Assembly: GCF_016916835.1 (NCBI RefSeq)
Contig: NZ_JAFFIX010000017.1
Coordinates: 97,004 to 161,003 of the forward strand
Direction: 5' to 3'
Source: Actinacidiphila bryophytorum
GTDB taxonomy: Bacteria; Actinomycetota; Actinomycetes; Streptomycetales; Streptomycetaceae
DNA length: 64,000 bases
Shown here: positions 34,225 through 41,817 of the stretch, one piece after another
Numbering within the stretch: position 1 is the stretch's first letter
Layout of the letters: every line of letters starts with the position of its first letter
Notes under the pieces: model-generated
What the model was told of the DNA's origin: nothing
The model's input: the letters and a program-made list of their open reading frames with translations, nothing else
Databases searched by the model: none
Program-made: the position numbers and the translations under genes

Positions 34225-34818
34225 TTATTTTTGGGATGCGCTCGGCTTCGCCTGGTGCCAGCGGTTGAGCAGACCCTCGGGTACTTCCTCGGCGGTCAGT
34301 GCGTAGACCAGATGGTCGCGCCAGCCCCCGTCGATATGGAGATAGCGCGGCCGCAGCCCTTCCTCCCGGAAGCCGAGCTTTTCGGCGACGCGGCGGCTCG
34401 GCCCGTTCTCGGGCCGAATACACACCTCGACTCGGTGCAGCCCGACACGCCGGAAGCAGTGGTCGACGGCGAGCGCGACGGACGTCGGCATCACTCCGCG
34501 GCCGGCCACGGCCTCGTCCACCCAGTAGCCGATGTGCGCGGAGCACATCGACCCCCAGGTGATGCCTGCGACGGTGAGCTGTCCCGCCAGCCGGCCCTGG
34601 TAGTCGATGACGAACGGCAGCATGCGGCCGGCGCTCGCCTCACCGCGCAGATGGCGCACCATTTGTCGATATGTCGGCCTTTGTGCGATGTGGCCAGGCG
34701 GTGCGGGCGGCACGGTCGCCTCCCAGGGGCGCAACCAGTCGCGGTTGCGACGGTTGACCTCACGCCATGCACGCTGGTCGCGCATTCTGATCGGGCGGAG
34801 GGTGATGTCACCGTCCAC
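34225..34818 (-). CDS. RimJ/RimL-type GNAT acetyltransferase
   Basis: 197 residues from GTG 34818. GNAT motifs: ITLRPIRMRDQRAWREVNRRNRDWLRPWEA at the start, VAGRGVMPTSVALAVDHCF as acetyl-CoA loop, and RPENGPSRRVAEKLGFREEGLRPRYLHIDGGWRDH as RimJ-type end. The predicted activity is acetylation of a protein or ribosomal N-terminus. The frame stays open for 31 codons upstream and reads like coding sequence (SPWETELNGSWPTEL), but has no ATG or GTG, so the true start is unclear. Part of the sepX-mogA-moaC-glp-galU cluster, 23 bases from mogA. Confidence 0.85.
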   Translation of the reverse strand: MDGDITLRPIRMRDQRAWREVNRRNRDWLRPWEATVPPAPPGHIAQRPTYRQMVRHLRGEASAGRMLPFVIDYQGRLAGQLTVAGITWGSMCSAHIGYWVDEAVAGRGVMPTSVALAVDHCFRRVGLHRVEVCIRPENGPSRRVAEKLGFREEGLRPRYLHIDGGWRDHLVYALTAEEVPEGLLNRWHQAKPSASQK

Positions 34819-34841
34819 CAGTTCCGTCGGCCAGGACCCGT

Positions 34842-35375
34842 TCAGCTCGGTCTCCCAGGGACTGATGGTTCCGAAGGTGCGGAAGTCGGATGATCGCCGC
34901 CCCGAATCTGATCAACTGCGTGCACCAGGAGGGGGGTGACCACCGCCAGCCCGTCCTTGACTCCCCCGGTCGACCCGGGGAGGTTCACCACCAGTGTGCG
35001 GCCTGCGACGCCCGCGATGCCGCGGGAAAGCACTGCGGTCGGCACCTTCTCCCGCCCTGCGGCGCGGATCGCCTCGGCAAGACCGGGGATTTCGTAGTCC
35101 AGCACCTGGCGGGTCTCCTCGGGCGTGCGGTCAGTCGGTGAGATGCCGGTGCCGCCGGTGGTGACCACCACGTCGTAACCGGCAGCCGCCGCCGACCGCA
35201 GCGCCCGTCCGACCGGCTCACCGTCCTGGACGACCTGCGGCCCGTCGACGTCGAAGCCGAGGGCCTCCAGCGCGGCGACGATCAGCGGCCCGCCGCGGTC
35301 CTCGTAGACCCCGGCAGCGGCGCGGTTGGACGCGGTGACGGCGAGCGCCCGCATGGCGGCGGGGGCACCGGTCAT
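34842..35375 (-). CDS. mogA: MogA/MoaB-type molybdopterin adenylyltransferase
   Basis: 177 residues. The MoCF-biosynthesis motif YDVVVTTGGTGISPTDRTPEETRQVLDYEIPG is diagnostic, as is TLVVNLPGSTGGVKDGLAVV near the end. The enzyme adenylylates molybdopterin before metal insertion by MoeA. The start overlaps moaC by four bases (ATGA). Confidence 0.92.
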   Translation of the reverse strand: MTGAPAAMRALAVTASNRAAAGVYEDRGGPLIVAALEALGFDVDGPQVVQDGEPVGRALRSAAAAGYDVVVTTGGTGISPTDRTPEETRQVLDYEIPGLAEAIRAAGREKVPTAVLSRGIAGVAGRTLVVNLPGSTGGVKDGLAVVTPLLVHAVDQIRGGDHPTSAPSEPSVPGRPS

Positions 35376-35854
35376 GACCGGTGCCAGTCGCCGGACTTAC
35401 CGCCGGTCTTGTCCTCGACCCGCACGTCGGTGATGACCGCCGCCTTGTCCACGGCTTTCACCATGTCGATCACCGTGAGGGCCGCGACGCTGACCGCGGT
35501 CAGCGCTTCCATCTCCACGCCGGTGCGGTCGGTGGTCTTCACCGTGGCGGTGATCTCCACTGCGTCGTCCGCGACTTCCAGGTCGACGGTGACCCCCGAG
35601 ACGGCCAGGGGGTGGCACAGCGGGATCAAGTCAGGGGTGCGCTTGGCGCCCATGATGCCGGCGATCCGCGCCGTGGCAATTGCGTCGCCTTTTGGTACTC
35701 CGGCGCCGCGCAGCAGTTCGACGACATCCGGACTGACCAGGACCCGCCCGCTTGCACGGGCGCTGCGGGCGGTCACGTCCTTCGCGGAGACGTCGACCAT
35801 GCGGGCCGCGCCTGCCTCGTCGAGGTGGGTGAGGTGATGCTGCGGGCTGCTCAT
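35372..35854 (-). CDS. moaC: Cyclic pyranopterin monophosphate synthase
   Basis: 160 residues. MoaC landmarks: MVDVSAKDVTARSARASGRV, GIMGAKRTPDLIPLCHPL, TDRTGVEMEALTAVSVAALTVIDM, and the lysines of KAVDKAAVITDVRVEDKTGGKSG. Together with MoaA it forms cyclic pyranopterin from GTP-derived product in molybdenum cofactor synthesis. Overlaps mogA by ATGA. Confidence 0.95.
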   Translation of the reverse strand: MSSPQHHLTHLDEAGAARMVDVSAKDVTARSARASGRVLVSPDVVELLRGAGVPKGDAIATARIAGIMGAKRTPDLIPLCHPLAVSGVTVDLEVADDAVEITATVKTTDRTGVEMEALTAVSVAALTVIDMVKAVDKAAVITDVRVEDKTGGKSGDWHRS

Positions 35855-35942
35855 CGTTCTCCCGGTGCGCTCTCTAGGGCAGACACCGTACCGGCAGCCG
35901 CGGCTCCTCGCCCCGGGACCCCGCGCGCTGCGTCGGGAAGCG

Positions 35943-37274
35943 CTAGCCCAGCACCACGACGTCGAGCTCGTCGCCGGCTTCCGTCGAGGTCACGGCCTCG
36001 GGAAGGACGATCAGGGCGTTGGCGTGCGCGAGGGCTGCCACCAGATGCGAACCCGCCCCGCCTACCGGGGTGACAGTGCCCGACGTCCGGTCGTAGCGGC
36101 CGCGCAGGAACTGCCGCCGCCCTTCCGGCGAGCTGTCGATCGCGGTCACGCACGCGGCCCTTACGACGTCCCGGTGAACCGATCCGACGCCCATCAGCGT
36201 CCGGATGGCGGGCCGGACGAAGAGTTCGAACGACACATATGCGCTGACCGGGTTGCCAGGCAGGGCGAGCAGCGGGATGCAGTCGGGGCCGATGCGGCCG
36301 AAACCCTGCGGCTTGCCCGGCTGCATGGCCAGCTTGCGGAACTCGACGTGGCCCTGTGCTGCGCCCGGACCGTCCTCGGCTTGGTCCATTGCGCCGCCGA
36401 GCGACGACAGCGCCTCTTTTACGACGTCATATGCGCCGACGCTGACACCGCCCGTCGTGACGATGATGTCGGCGCGGACCATCTGGTCCTCGATGGCCGC
36501 GCGCAACGTCTCGACCTCGTCGATGACCGCGCCGACGCGGTACGCGATGGCGCCGGCGTCGCGGGCGGCGGCGGTCAGGACGAAGCTGTTGGAGTCGTAG
36601 ATCCGTCCGGGGCCGAGTTCGTCACCCGGCTGGACGAGTTCGCTGCCGGTCGAGATGACGACGACCCGAGGGCGCGGCCTGACCGTCACGGCACTGCGGC
36701 CGATGGCGGCCAGCAGTCCGATCTGCGGAGGGCCGAGGACGGTTCCTGCCGCGAGCGCCAGTTCGCCCGCAGCGACGTCGCTACCTCGTGCCCGTACGAA
36801 CTGCCCCTTGCCGGCCCCCTGGTGCACTCGGACCTCGCCGCCGGCGCCGGAAGGATCGAGGCTGTGCGCGGCCATGGTGGTGGCAGGTCCACCACCGGTC
36901 CCCCCGTCAGTCCACTCGACGGGGACGACGGCCTCGGCGCCGGGAGGCAGCGGGGCGCCGGTCATGATCCTGGCGGCCTGGCCGGGCCCGACCGAGGGCA
37001 GCGCGTCACTGCCCGCTGCCACGTCGCCGATCACTTCCAGGACAGCCGGATGCTCCCGCGTCGCAGCCTGGGTGTCTGCGACCCGTACGGCGTAACCGTC
37101 CATGGAGCTGTTCTCGAACGGCGGCAGCGCCACCGGCACGGTGACGTCCTCCACCAGTACGCAGCCCTGTGCGTCGAGCAGTTGCAGCTCGATCGCCTCC
37201 AGCGGGGTCAACTGACCCAGGATGCTGTCCAGGTGCTCGGTGACGGACCACACGTGGTCGGCGCCATGGCTCAC
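35943..37274 (-). CDS. glp: Gephyrin-like molybdotransferase Glp (MoeA family)
   Basis: 443 residues. MoeA domains: FENSSMDGYAVR, RIMTGAPLPPGAEAVVPVE, the molybdopterin-binding core VVISTGSELVQPG, IVTTGGVSVGAYD, and LPGNPVSAYVSFELFVRP. MoeA inserts molybdate into adenylylated molybdopterin. In actinobacteria a MoeA paralogue, Glp, binds FtsZ and the membrane protein GlpR/SepX. With sepX in the same cluster this copy is probably Glp, although sequence alone cannot exclude a purely metabolic MoeA. GTG start overlaps the galU stop. Confidence 0.88.
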   Translation of the reverse strand: MSHGADHVWSVTEHLDSILGQLTPLEAIELQLLDAQGCVLVEDVTVPVALPPFENSSMDGYAVRVADTQAATREHPAVLEVIGDVAAGSDALPSVGPGQAARIMTGAPLPPGAEAVVPVEWTDGGTGGGPATTMAAHSLDPSGAGGEVRVHQGAGKGQFVRARGSDVAAGELALAAGTVLGPPQIGLLAAIGRSAVTVRPRPRVVVISTGSELVQPGDELGPGRIYDSNSFVLTAAARDAGAIAYRVGAVIDEVETLRAAIEDQMVRADIIVTTGGVSVGAYDVVKEALSSLGGAMDQAEDGPGAAQGHVEFRKLAMQPGKPQGFGRIGPDCIPLLALPGNPVSAYVSFELFVRPAIRTLMGVGSVHRDVVRAACVTAIDSSPEGRRQFLRGRYDRTSGTVTPVGGAGSHLVAALAHANALIVLPEAVTSTEAGDELDVVVLG

Positions 37275-38179
37275 TCTTGCATCTCCTCCGTGACAAACGA
37301 CCGCAGCCAGGACCGGAATTCGGGTCCCAGATCCTCACGTTCGCATGCCAGTCGGACAATCGCACGGAGGTAGTCGCCGCGGTCGCCGGTGTCGTAGCGG
37401 CGCCCGGTGAAGACGACGCCGTGCACCGGGCCGCCCGTGTCGTCCCGGTGGGAGAGGTCGCGCAGCGCGTCGGTCAGCTGGATCTCGTCGTTGCGCCCGG
37501 GGACGACCTTCCGGATGGCGTCGAATACGGCGGGGTCCAGGACGTATCGGCCGATGATCGCATAGTTGGACGGCGCCTGATCGGTCTCGGGCTTCTCCAC
37601 GAGGTCGGCGACACGTACGACATCACTGTCGCTGGTGGGCACTATGGCGGCGGCGCCGTAGAGGTGGATCTGCTCGGGCGCGACCTCCATGAGCGCAATC
37701 ACGCTTCCCCCGTACTGCTCCTGCACGTCGATCATGCGGGCGAGCAGCCGGTCCCGGGGGTCGATCAGGTCGTCACCGAGCAGCACGGCGAAGGGCTGGT
37801 CCCCCACATGCGGCTCGGCGCACAGGACCGCGTGCCCCAGCCCCTTGGGGTCGCCCTGGCGGACGTAGTGCATGGTGGCCAGGTCGCTCGACTCCCGCAC
37901 CCGTGCAAGCCGCGACTTGTCACCCTTGCGGGTGAGCGTCTCCTCCAGCTCGTAGTTGCGGTCGAAGTGGTCTTCCAGCGGACGCTTGTTACGACCGGTG
38001 ATCATGAGAACATCGGACAATTGCGCCGCAACGGCTTCCTCGACCACGTACTGGATCGCCGGCTTGTCCACCACAGGGAGCATCTCCTTGGGTGTCGCCT
38101 TCGTCGCCGGCAGGAAGCGGGTGCCGAGACCGGCTGCAGGGATGACAGCCTTGCTGATCCGGCTACGTGTGCGCGTCAT
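37271..38179 (-). CDS. galU: UTP-glucose-1-phosphate uridylyltransferase
   Basis: 302 residues. The nucleotidyltransferase signature AVIPAAGLGTRFLPATKATPKEMLPVVDKP is followed by GLGHAVLCAEP, VLLGDDLID, the metal-binding DLVEKPE segment and GRRYDTGDRGDYLRA. It makes UDP-glucose for wall and exopolysaccharide synthesis. First gene of the cluster leading into glp, with a GTGA overlap. A good -10 hexamer ends seven bases before the ATG, suggesting a leaderless transcript. Confidence 0.95.
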   Translation of the reverse strand: MTRTRSRISKAVIPAAGLGTRFLPATKATPKEMLPVVDKPAIQYVVEEAVAAQLSDVLMITGRNKRPLEDHFDRNYELEETLTRKGDKSRLARVRESSDLATMHYVRQGDPKGLGHAVLCAEPHVGDQPFAVLLGDDLIDPRDRLLARMIDVQEQYGGSVIALMEVAPEQIHLYGAAAIVPTSDSDVVRVADLVEKPETDQAPSNYAIIGRYVLDPAVFDAIRKVVPGRNDEIQLTDALRDLSHRDDTGGPVHGVVFTGRRYDTGDRGDYLRAIVRLACEREDLGPEFRSWLRSFVTEEMQE

Positions 38180-38186
38180 GTGCTAC

Positions 38187-38192
38187 ACCATA
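38187..38192 (-). promoter_or_regulatory. -10 box of a probable leaderless galU transcript
   Basis: TATGGT on the minus strand ends seven bases before the galU ATG, leaving no room for a 5' leader. Fits TAnnnT. Confidence 0.5.
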
Positions 38193-38239
38193 GCGTTCGT
38201 GTATGTATGGAAGGTGAAGAACCGGTTTATCACAGCTGG

Positions 38240-38245
38240 TATACA
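38240..38245 (+). promoter_or_regulatory. -10 box of a probable leaderless cyclo-ligase transcript
   Basis: TATACA ends six bases before GTG 38252; no Shine-Dalgarno sequence is seen in front of either this GTG or ATG 38261. Confidence 0.45.
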
Positions 38246-38251
38246 GCAGTA

Positions 38252-38854
38252 GTGGATGGCATGAGCGGGATTCGAACGCAAAAGGCGGAGCTGCGGGCAC
38301 GAATTCTGGGTGCCAGGCGCGAGTTGACGGCCGCTCAGCGCAAGGCCGCGGCCATGGCGCTGATGGAGAGGGTACGCGGCCTTCCCGAGTGCTCCGGCAA
38401 GGGCACAGTGGCCGCATACGTCTCCATGGGTACGGAGCCCGGGACAGGCCCGCTCATCGATGCTTTGCGCAAGACCGGCACCAGGGTGCTGCTGCCCGTC
38501 CTGCTGCCGGACAACGACCTGGACTGGGCCGAATACCAGGGCTCCGACACCCTGGCGCGCACCGGGCGCGGGCTGTTCGAACCGACCGGCCCGCGGTTGG
38601 GACCTGAAGCGGTCGCACAGGCCGGACTGATTCTGCTGCCGGGCCTTGCAGTTGACGCCAGGGGCGTGCGCCTGGGCCGCGGCGGCGGCTCGTACGACCG
38701 GGTGCTCGCCCGTGTCCGGCAGGCCGCCGCGCACCCCGCGCTCGTGGTGGTCCTCTACGCGGACGAGGTGGTCGCGTCGGTCCCTGCAGAACCGCACGAC
38801 CACCTCGTGGACGCCGCACTCACCCCTCAGGGAGTGCACCGCTTCCGCGGTTGA
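38252..38854 (+). CDS. 5-formyltetrahydrofolate cyclo-ligase
   Basis: About 200 residues. Family motifs: KAELRARILGARREL, VAAYVSMGTEPGTGPLIDAL, LPDNDLDWAEY and the ATP-binding LDARGxRLGRGGGSYDR-type segment, seen here as VDARGVRLGRGGGSYDRVLAR. The enzyme converts 5-formyl-THF to 5,10-methenyl-THF. GTG 38252 is preferred because a -10 hexamer sits just upstream; ATG 38261 would lose three residues. Divergent from galU, a neighbourhood in which it is often found. Confidence 0.92.
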   Translation: MDGMSGIRTQKAELRARILGARRELTAAQRKAAAMALMERVRGLPECSGKGTVAAYVSMGTEPGTGPLIDALRKTGTRVLLPVLLPDNDLDWAEYQGSDTLARTGRGLFEPTGPRLGPEAVAQAGLILLPGLAVDARGVRLGRGGGSYDRVLARVRQAAAHPALVVVLYADEVVASVPAEPHDHLVDAALTPQGVHRFRG

Positions 38855-38919
38855 CGTTTTCCGGGACAAGGGCGCAGCGCTTTAGGCTGAGCCGCTTCTC
38901 GCGCGCCATATATGCCGGA

Positions 38920-41637
38920 TTACGGCGTCAGCGCCATCTTGGCCTTGGCTTCCGCATCCACCCGGTCATCAGAGAAGTACCAGGGAAGCAGCTCGTTGTT
39001 GGCCCATTTGTCGGTCTGGTCGGTGTAGTGGGCGTTGTACGCGTGGCCTGACGCACCGGTGAGGTTGATCCACCGGGACTTGTCGAGGTCCTTGAGGTTG
39101 ACGATCATCCGCATGGACGGGACCCAGACGACGTCGTAACCGCCTGCGGCGTTCCAGCCGGTAGCGTCCACGGCCGCCTCGCCGCCGCTGAGCTGCCAGG
39201 GGCCCCGGTTGAGCAGCCACTTGACCACGCCGGGGCCGTCCGTACCGAGCGTCTGGTTCTTCAGGTCCAGCTTGTGCAGCCGGCCCCAGCTCCAGGTGTC
39301 TATGTCCTTGCCCAGGTCGGCGGTGAGCTCGTAGCGGGCGTCCTTCATGGCCTGCTCGAGCAGCTGGTCGCGGGTGCTGTGGTGGGCCTTGTTCGTGTCG
39401 GTGCCGAAGAAGGCGGTGGTGGACATCGTCCACCAGGCGTTGTTCGCGTCGGGAAGGATGTTGCGCATCACCTCGAACCAGCGGTCACCGCCGTCCGGCT
39501 GCGCCTCGGCAGCATCGCGTTCACCGCACTCCTGCACGGTGACCACGCCCTTGCCGTCGAGGTTGTCGACCGGCCCGGTCTGGCCGACAGGAGGCACGCG
39601 CAGGCACTGCCCTTCGGGGCGCAGCTCCTTCGGCAGCTTGTTGCCGAAGGCGAGCTTGAGCACGTTCCGCCACACGGCGTTGAAATACGCGGCCGCTGCG
39701 GAGTCGGCGTCCTGGTTGTAGTCCCAGCCTTCGAGCAGCTTCTGCGCCTTGCGGACGTAGCTGTTCTTGTCGTCGGTGATGTCGACTTTCAGGAGGTAGG
39801 GAACCAGCTGCTGGGCGATCTCGCTGAAGTCGTCGCCCTGCATCGCCTGCATGTCGTCCATGGAGACCTTGCCGCCGTCCTTGATCTTGGACGCGATGAG
39901 GTTGTTGATGCGCTGGCTGCGGGTGCCGTAACCCCAGTCCTGGGTCAGCATGAACTTGTACTTGCTCTGGTCGATGACCGCCTGGTTCGCGGTGACGATA
40001 TATCCGCGGGACGGGTTGTACTCGTACGGCATGGACTTGAACGGGATGTTCTTGCCCCAGTTGTAGTGCGAGTCCCAGCCGGGCACGGGATAGGTGCCGT
40101 CGTCTCCGTCGGGGCGGATCGGCACCTGCCCGGGCGCCTGGTATCCGATGTTGCCCTTGGTGTCCGCGTAGATCAGGTTCTGCGACGGCACGGCGAAGTC
40201 GGCTGCGGCGGCGCGGAAGTGGTCGAAGTCGGTAGCCCTGTCGAGCTCGAAGACCGCGTCCATCGTCTTCGAAGGGGTGAGTGCCGTCCATTTGAGGGCG
40301 ACGGCGTAGCCGGCGTTGACACCGCCTGGCGCATCCGTGACCGGCGCGGTCTGTCCCACGGTGCGGATCTCGTCGCTGCGGTCGGAGATCAGGGGTCCGT
40401 TGTTGGTGCCACGCACGGTGATCACCCGGTCCTTGCCGCCGGCGACCTTGATGATCTCCTTGCGGGTCGTGAACGGCTTCTGCTTGCCGTCGTAGAGGTA
40501 GGTGCTCGCCGTCACCTTCTCCAGGTAGAGGTCGGTGACGTCGGCGCCCAGGTTGGTCATTCCCCAGGCGATGGCCTGGTTGTGACCGATCACTACCCCT
40601 GGCATGCCTGAGAAGGTGTAGCCGGCCACGTCATACGGGCAGGCGCTGTTCACCGTGCGGCAGTGCAGGCCCATCTGGTACCAGAGCGAGGGCAATTGCG
40701 GCGCCAGGTGCGGGTCGTTCGCCAGCAGCGGCTTGCCGGTGGTGGTGTAGGTGCCGGAGACGACCCACGAGTTCGACCCGATACCACTGCCGCTCGGACC
40801 GAGCATCGCCGGCATCTGGTCGATGATCTGCGAGATACCGGCGAGCTGGCTGTCGACGCTGTTGCTCAGCCCTTGAGGACCGGACGAGTTCGCCGGCGTG
40901 TAGTTGCCAGTGACCGGGTCGACGGATCCCGCATCGACGATCGGCTGATTCCGGTCGTAGGGGTAGGCGGGATATAGCTGCTTGATCTGCGCCTGGCTGA
41001 GGCGGCTCGTCATCAGGGCACGGTCGATCTCGTCCTGCATATTGCCGCGCAGATCCCATGCCATCGCCTTGAGCCAGGCCACCGAGTCGACGGGGGTCCA
41101 CGGCTCGGGCCTGTAGTTGTTGCTGAACTTCAGCGCGGCGTACTCGACGGACAGCCCGGCACCGCTGTGGTCCTTGAGGTACGCGTTGACGCCGTCGCTG
41201 TAGGCCTGCAGGTATTGCTTGGTGGTCGCGTCGAGCTTGGTGTTGTACTCCTCCTGGGCAATGCCGTGCCAGTTGAGGGTGCGCAGGAAGGCGTCCGTCT
41301 CGACCTGCCCCTTGCCGAACATCTCCGACAACCGCCCAGAGGTGAGGTGGCGGCGTACGTCCATCTCGTAGAAGCGGTCCTGCGCCTGGACGTAGCCCTG
41401 GGCGCGGAAGAGGTCCTGCGGGGTGTCTGCGTAGATCTGCGGAATCCCGTAGGCGTCGCGCTTGACGTCGACCGGCGCCGACAGTCCGGCGAGCTTGAGT
41501 GAGCCGGACGTCTGCGGGAACGAGGCGCGCACCGTACTGACGCTCCAGTACGAGCCGAAGCCTGCGCCTGCCACGAGCAGCAGCACGATCGTGATCACGA
41601 CGTAGCGGACGCGGCGGGACTTCTTCCGTGCGGGCAT
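38920..41637 (-). CDS. Penicillin acylase-family Ntn hydrolase, membrane-anchored or secreted
   Basis: 905 residues from ATG 41637. An N-terminal Arg/Lys-rich stretch and hydrophobic helix (VRYVVITIVLLLVAGAGFG) form a signal anchor. The alpha-chain region (VKRDAYGIPQIYADTPQDLFRAQGYVQAQDRFYEMDV) is followed by the predicted autoproteolytic site GSGIGSNSWVVSG, where the serine after GSN would become the beta-chain nucleophile. LANDPHLAPQLPSLWYQMGL and FSGMPGVVIGHNQAIAWGMT follow, as in penicillin G and acyl-homoserine-lactone acylases. Substrate may be an amide antibiotic, signal molecule or lipopeptide. Transcribed alone and divergent from the antiporter. Confidence 0.9.
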   Translation of the reverse strand: MPARKKSRRVRYVVITIVLLLVAGAGFGSYWSVSTVRASFPQTSGSLKLAGLSAPVDVKRDAYGIPQIYADTPQDLFRAQGYVQAQDRFYEMDVRRHLTSGRLSEMFGKGQVETDAFLRTLNWHGIAQEEYNTKLDATTKQYLQAYSDGVNAYLKDHSGAGLSVEYAALKFSNNYRPEPWTPVDSVAWLKAMAWDLRGNMQDEIDRALMTSRLSQAQIKQLYPAYPYDRNQPIVDAGSVDPVTGNYTPANSSGPQGLSNSVDSQLAGISQIIDQMPAMLGPSGSGIGSNSWVVSGTYTTTGKPLLANDPHLAPQLPSLWYQMGLHCRTVNSACPYDVAGYTFSGMPGVVIGHNQAIAWGMTNLGADVTDLYLEKVTASTYLYDGKQKPFTTRKEIIKVAGGKDRVITVRGTNNGPLISDRSDEIRTVGQTAPVTDAPGGVNAGYAVALKWTALTPSKTMDAVFELDRATDFDHFRAAAADFAVPSQNLIYADTKGNIGYQAPGQVPIRPDGDDGTYPVPGWDSHYNWGKNIPFKSMPYEYNPSRGYIVTANQAVIDQSKYKFMLTQDWGYGTRSQRINNLIASKIKDGGKVSMDDMQAMQGDDFSEIAQQLVPYLLKVDITDDKNSYVRKAQKLLEGWDYNQDADSAAAAYFNAVWRNVLKLAFGNKLPKELRPEGQCLRVPPVGQTGPVDNLDGKGVVTVQECGERDAAEAQPDGGDRWFEVMRNILPDANNAWWTMSTTAFFGTDTNKAHHSTRDQLLEQAMKDARYELTADLGKDIDTWSWGRLHKLDLKNQTLGTDGPGVVKWLLNRGPWQLSGGEAAVDATGWNAAGGYDVVWVPSMRMIVNLKDLDKSRWINLTGASGHAYNAHYTDQTDKWANNELLPWYFSDDRVDAEAKAKMALTP

Positions 41638-41817
41638 CGCTGTCCTTCGAGGGGCAGGGCGGACCAGATGATCAAGGTGCTCGTTGTGCAAGGGCAACCA
41701 TAGGCGCATCCCCTGAGGGCCTCCGACGCGGCGTCGGGCCGACCATAAGGTGGACCATGCAACGTCAAGAGAGGGTAAAATATTAGCCTAGGCAACAAAG
41801 TTGAAAGGACCGAGCCC

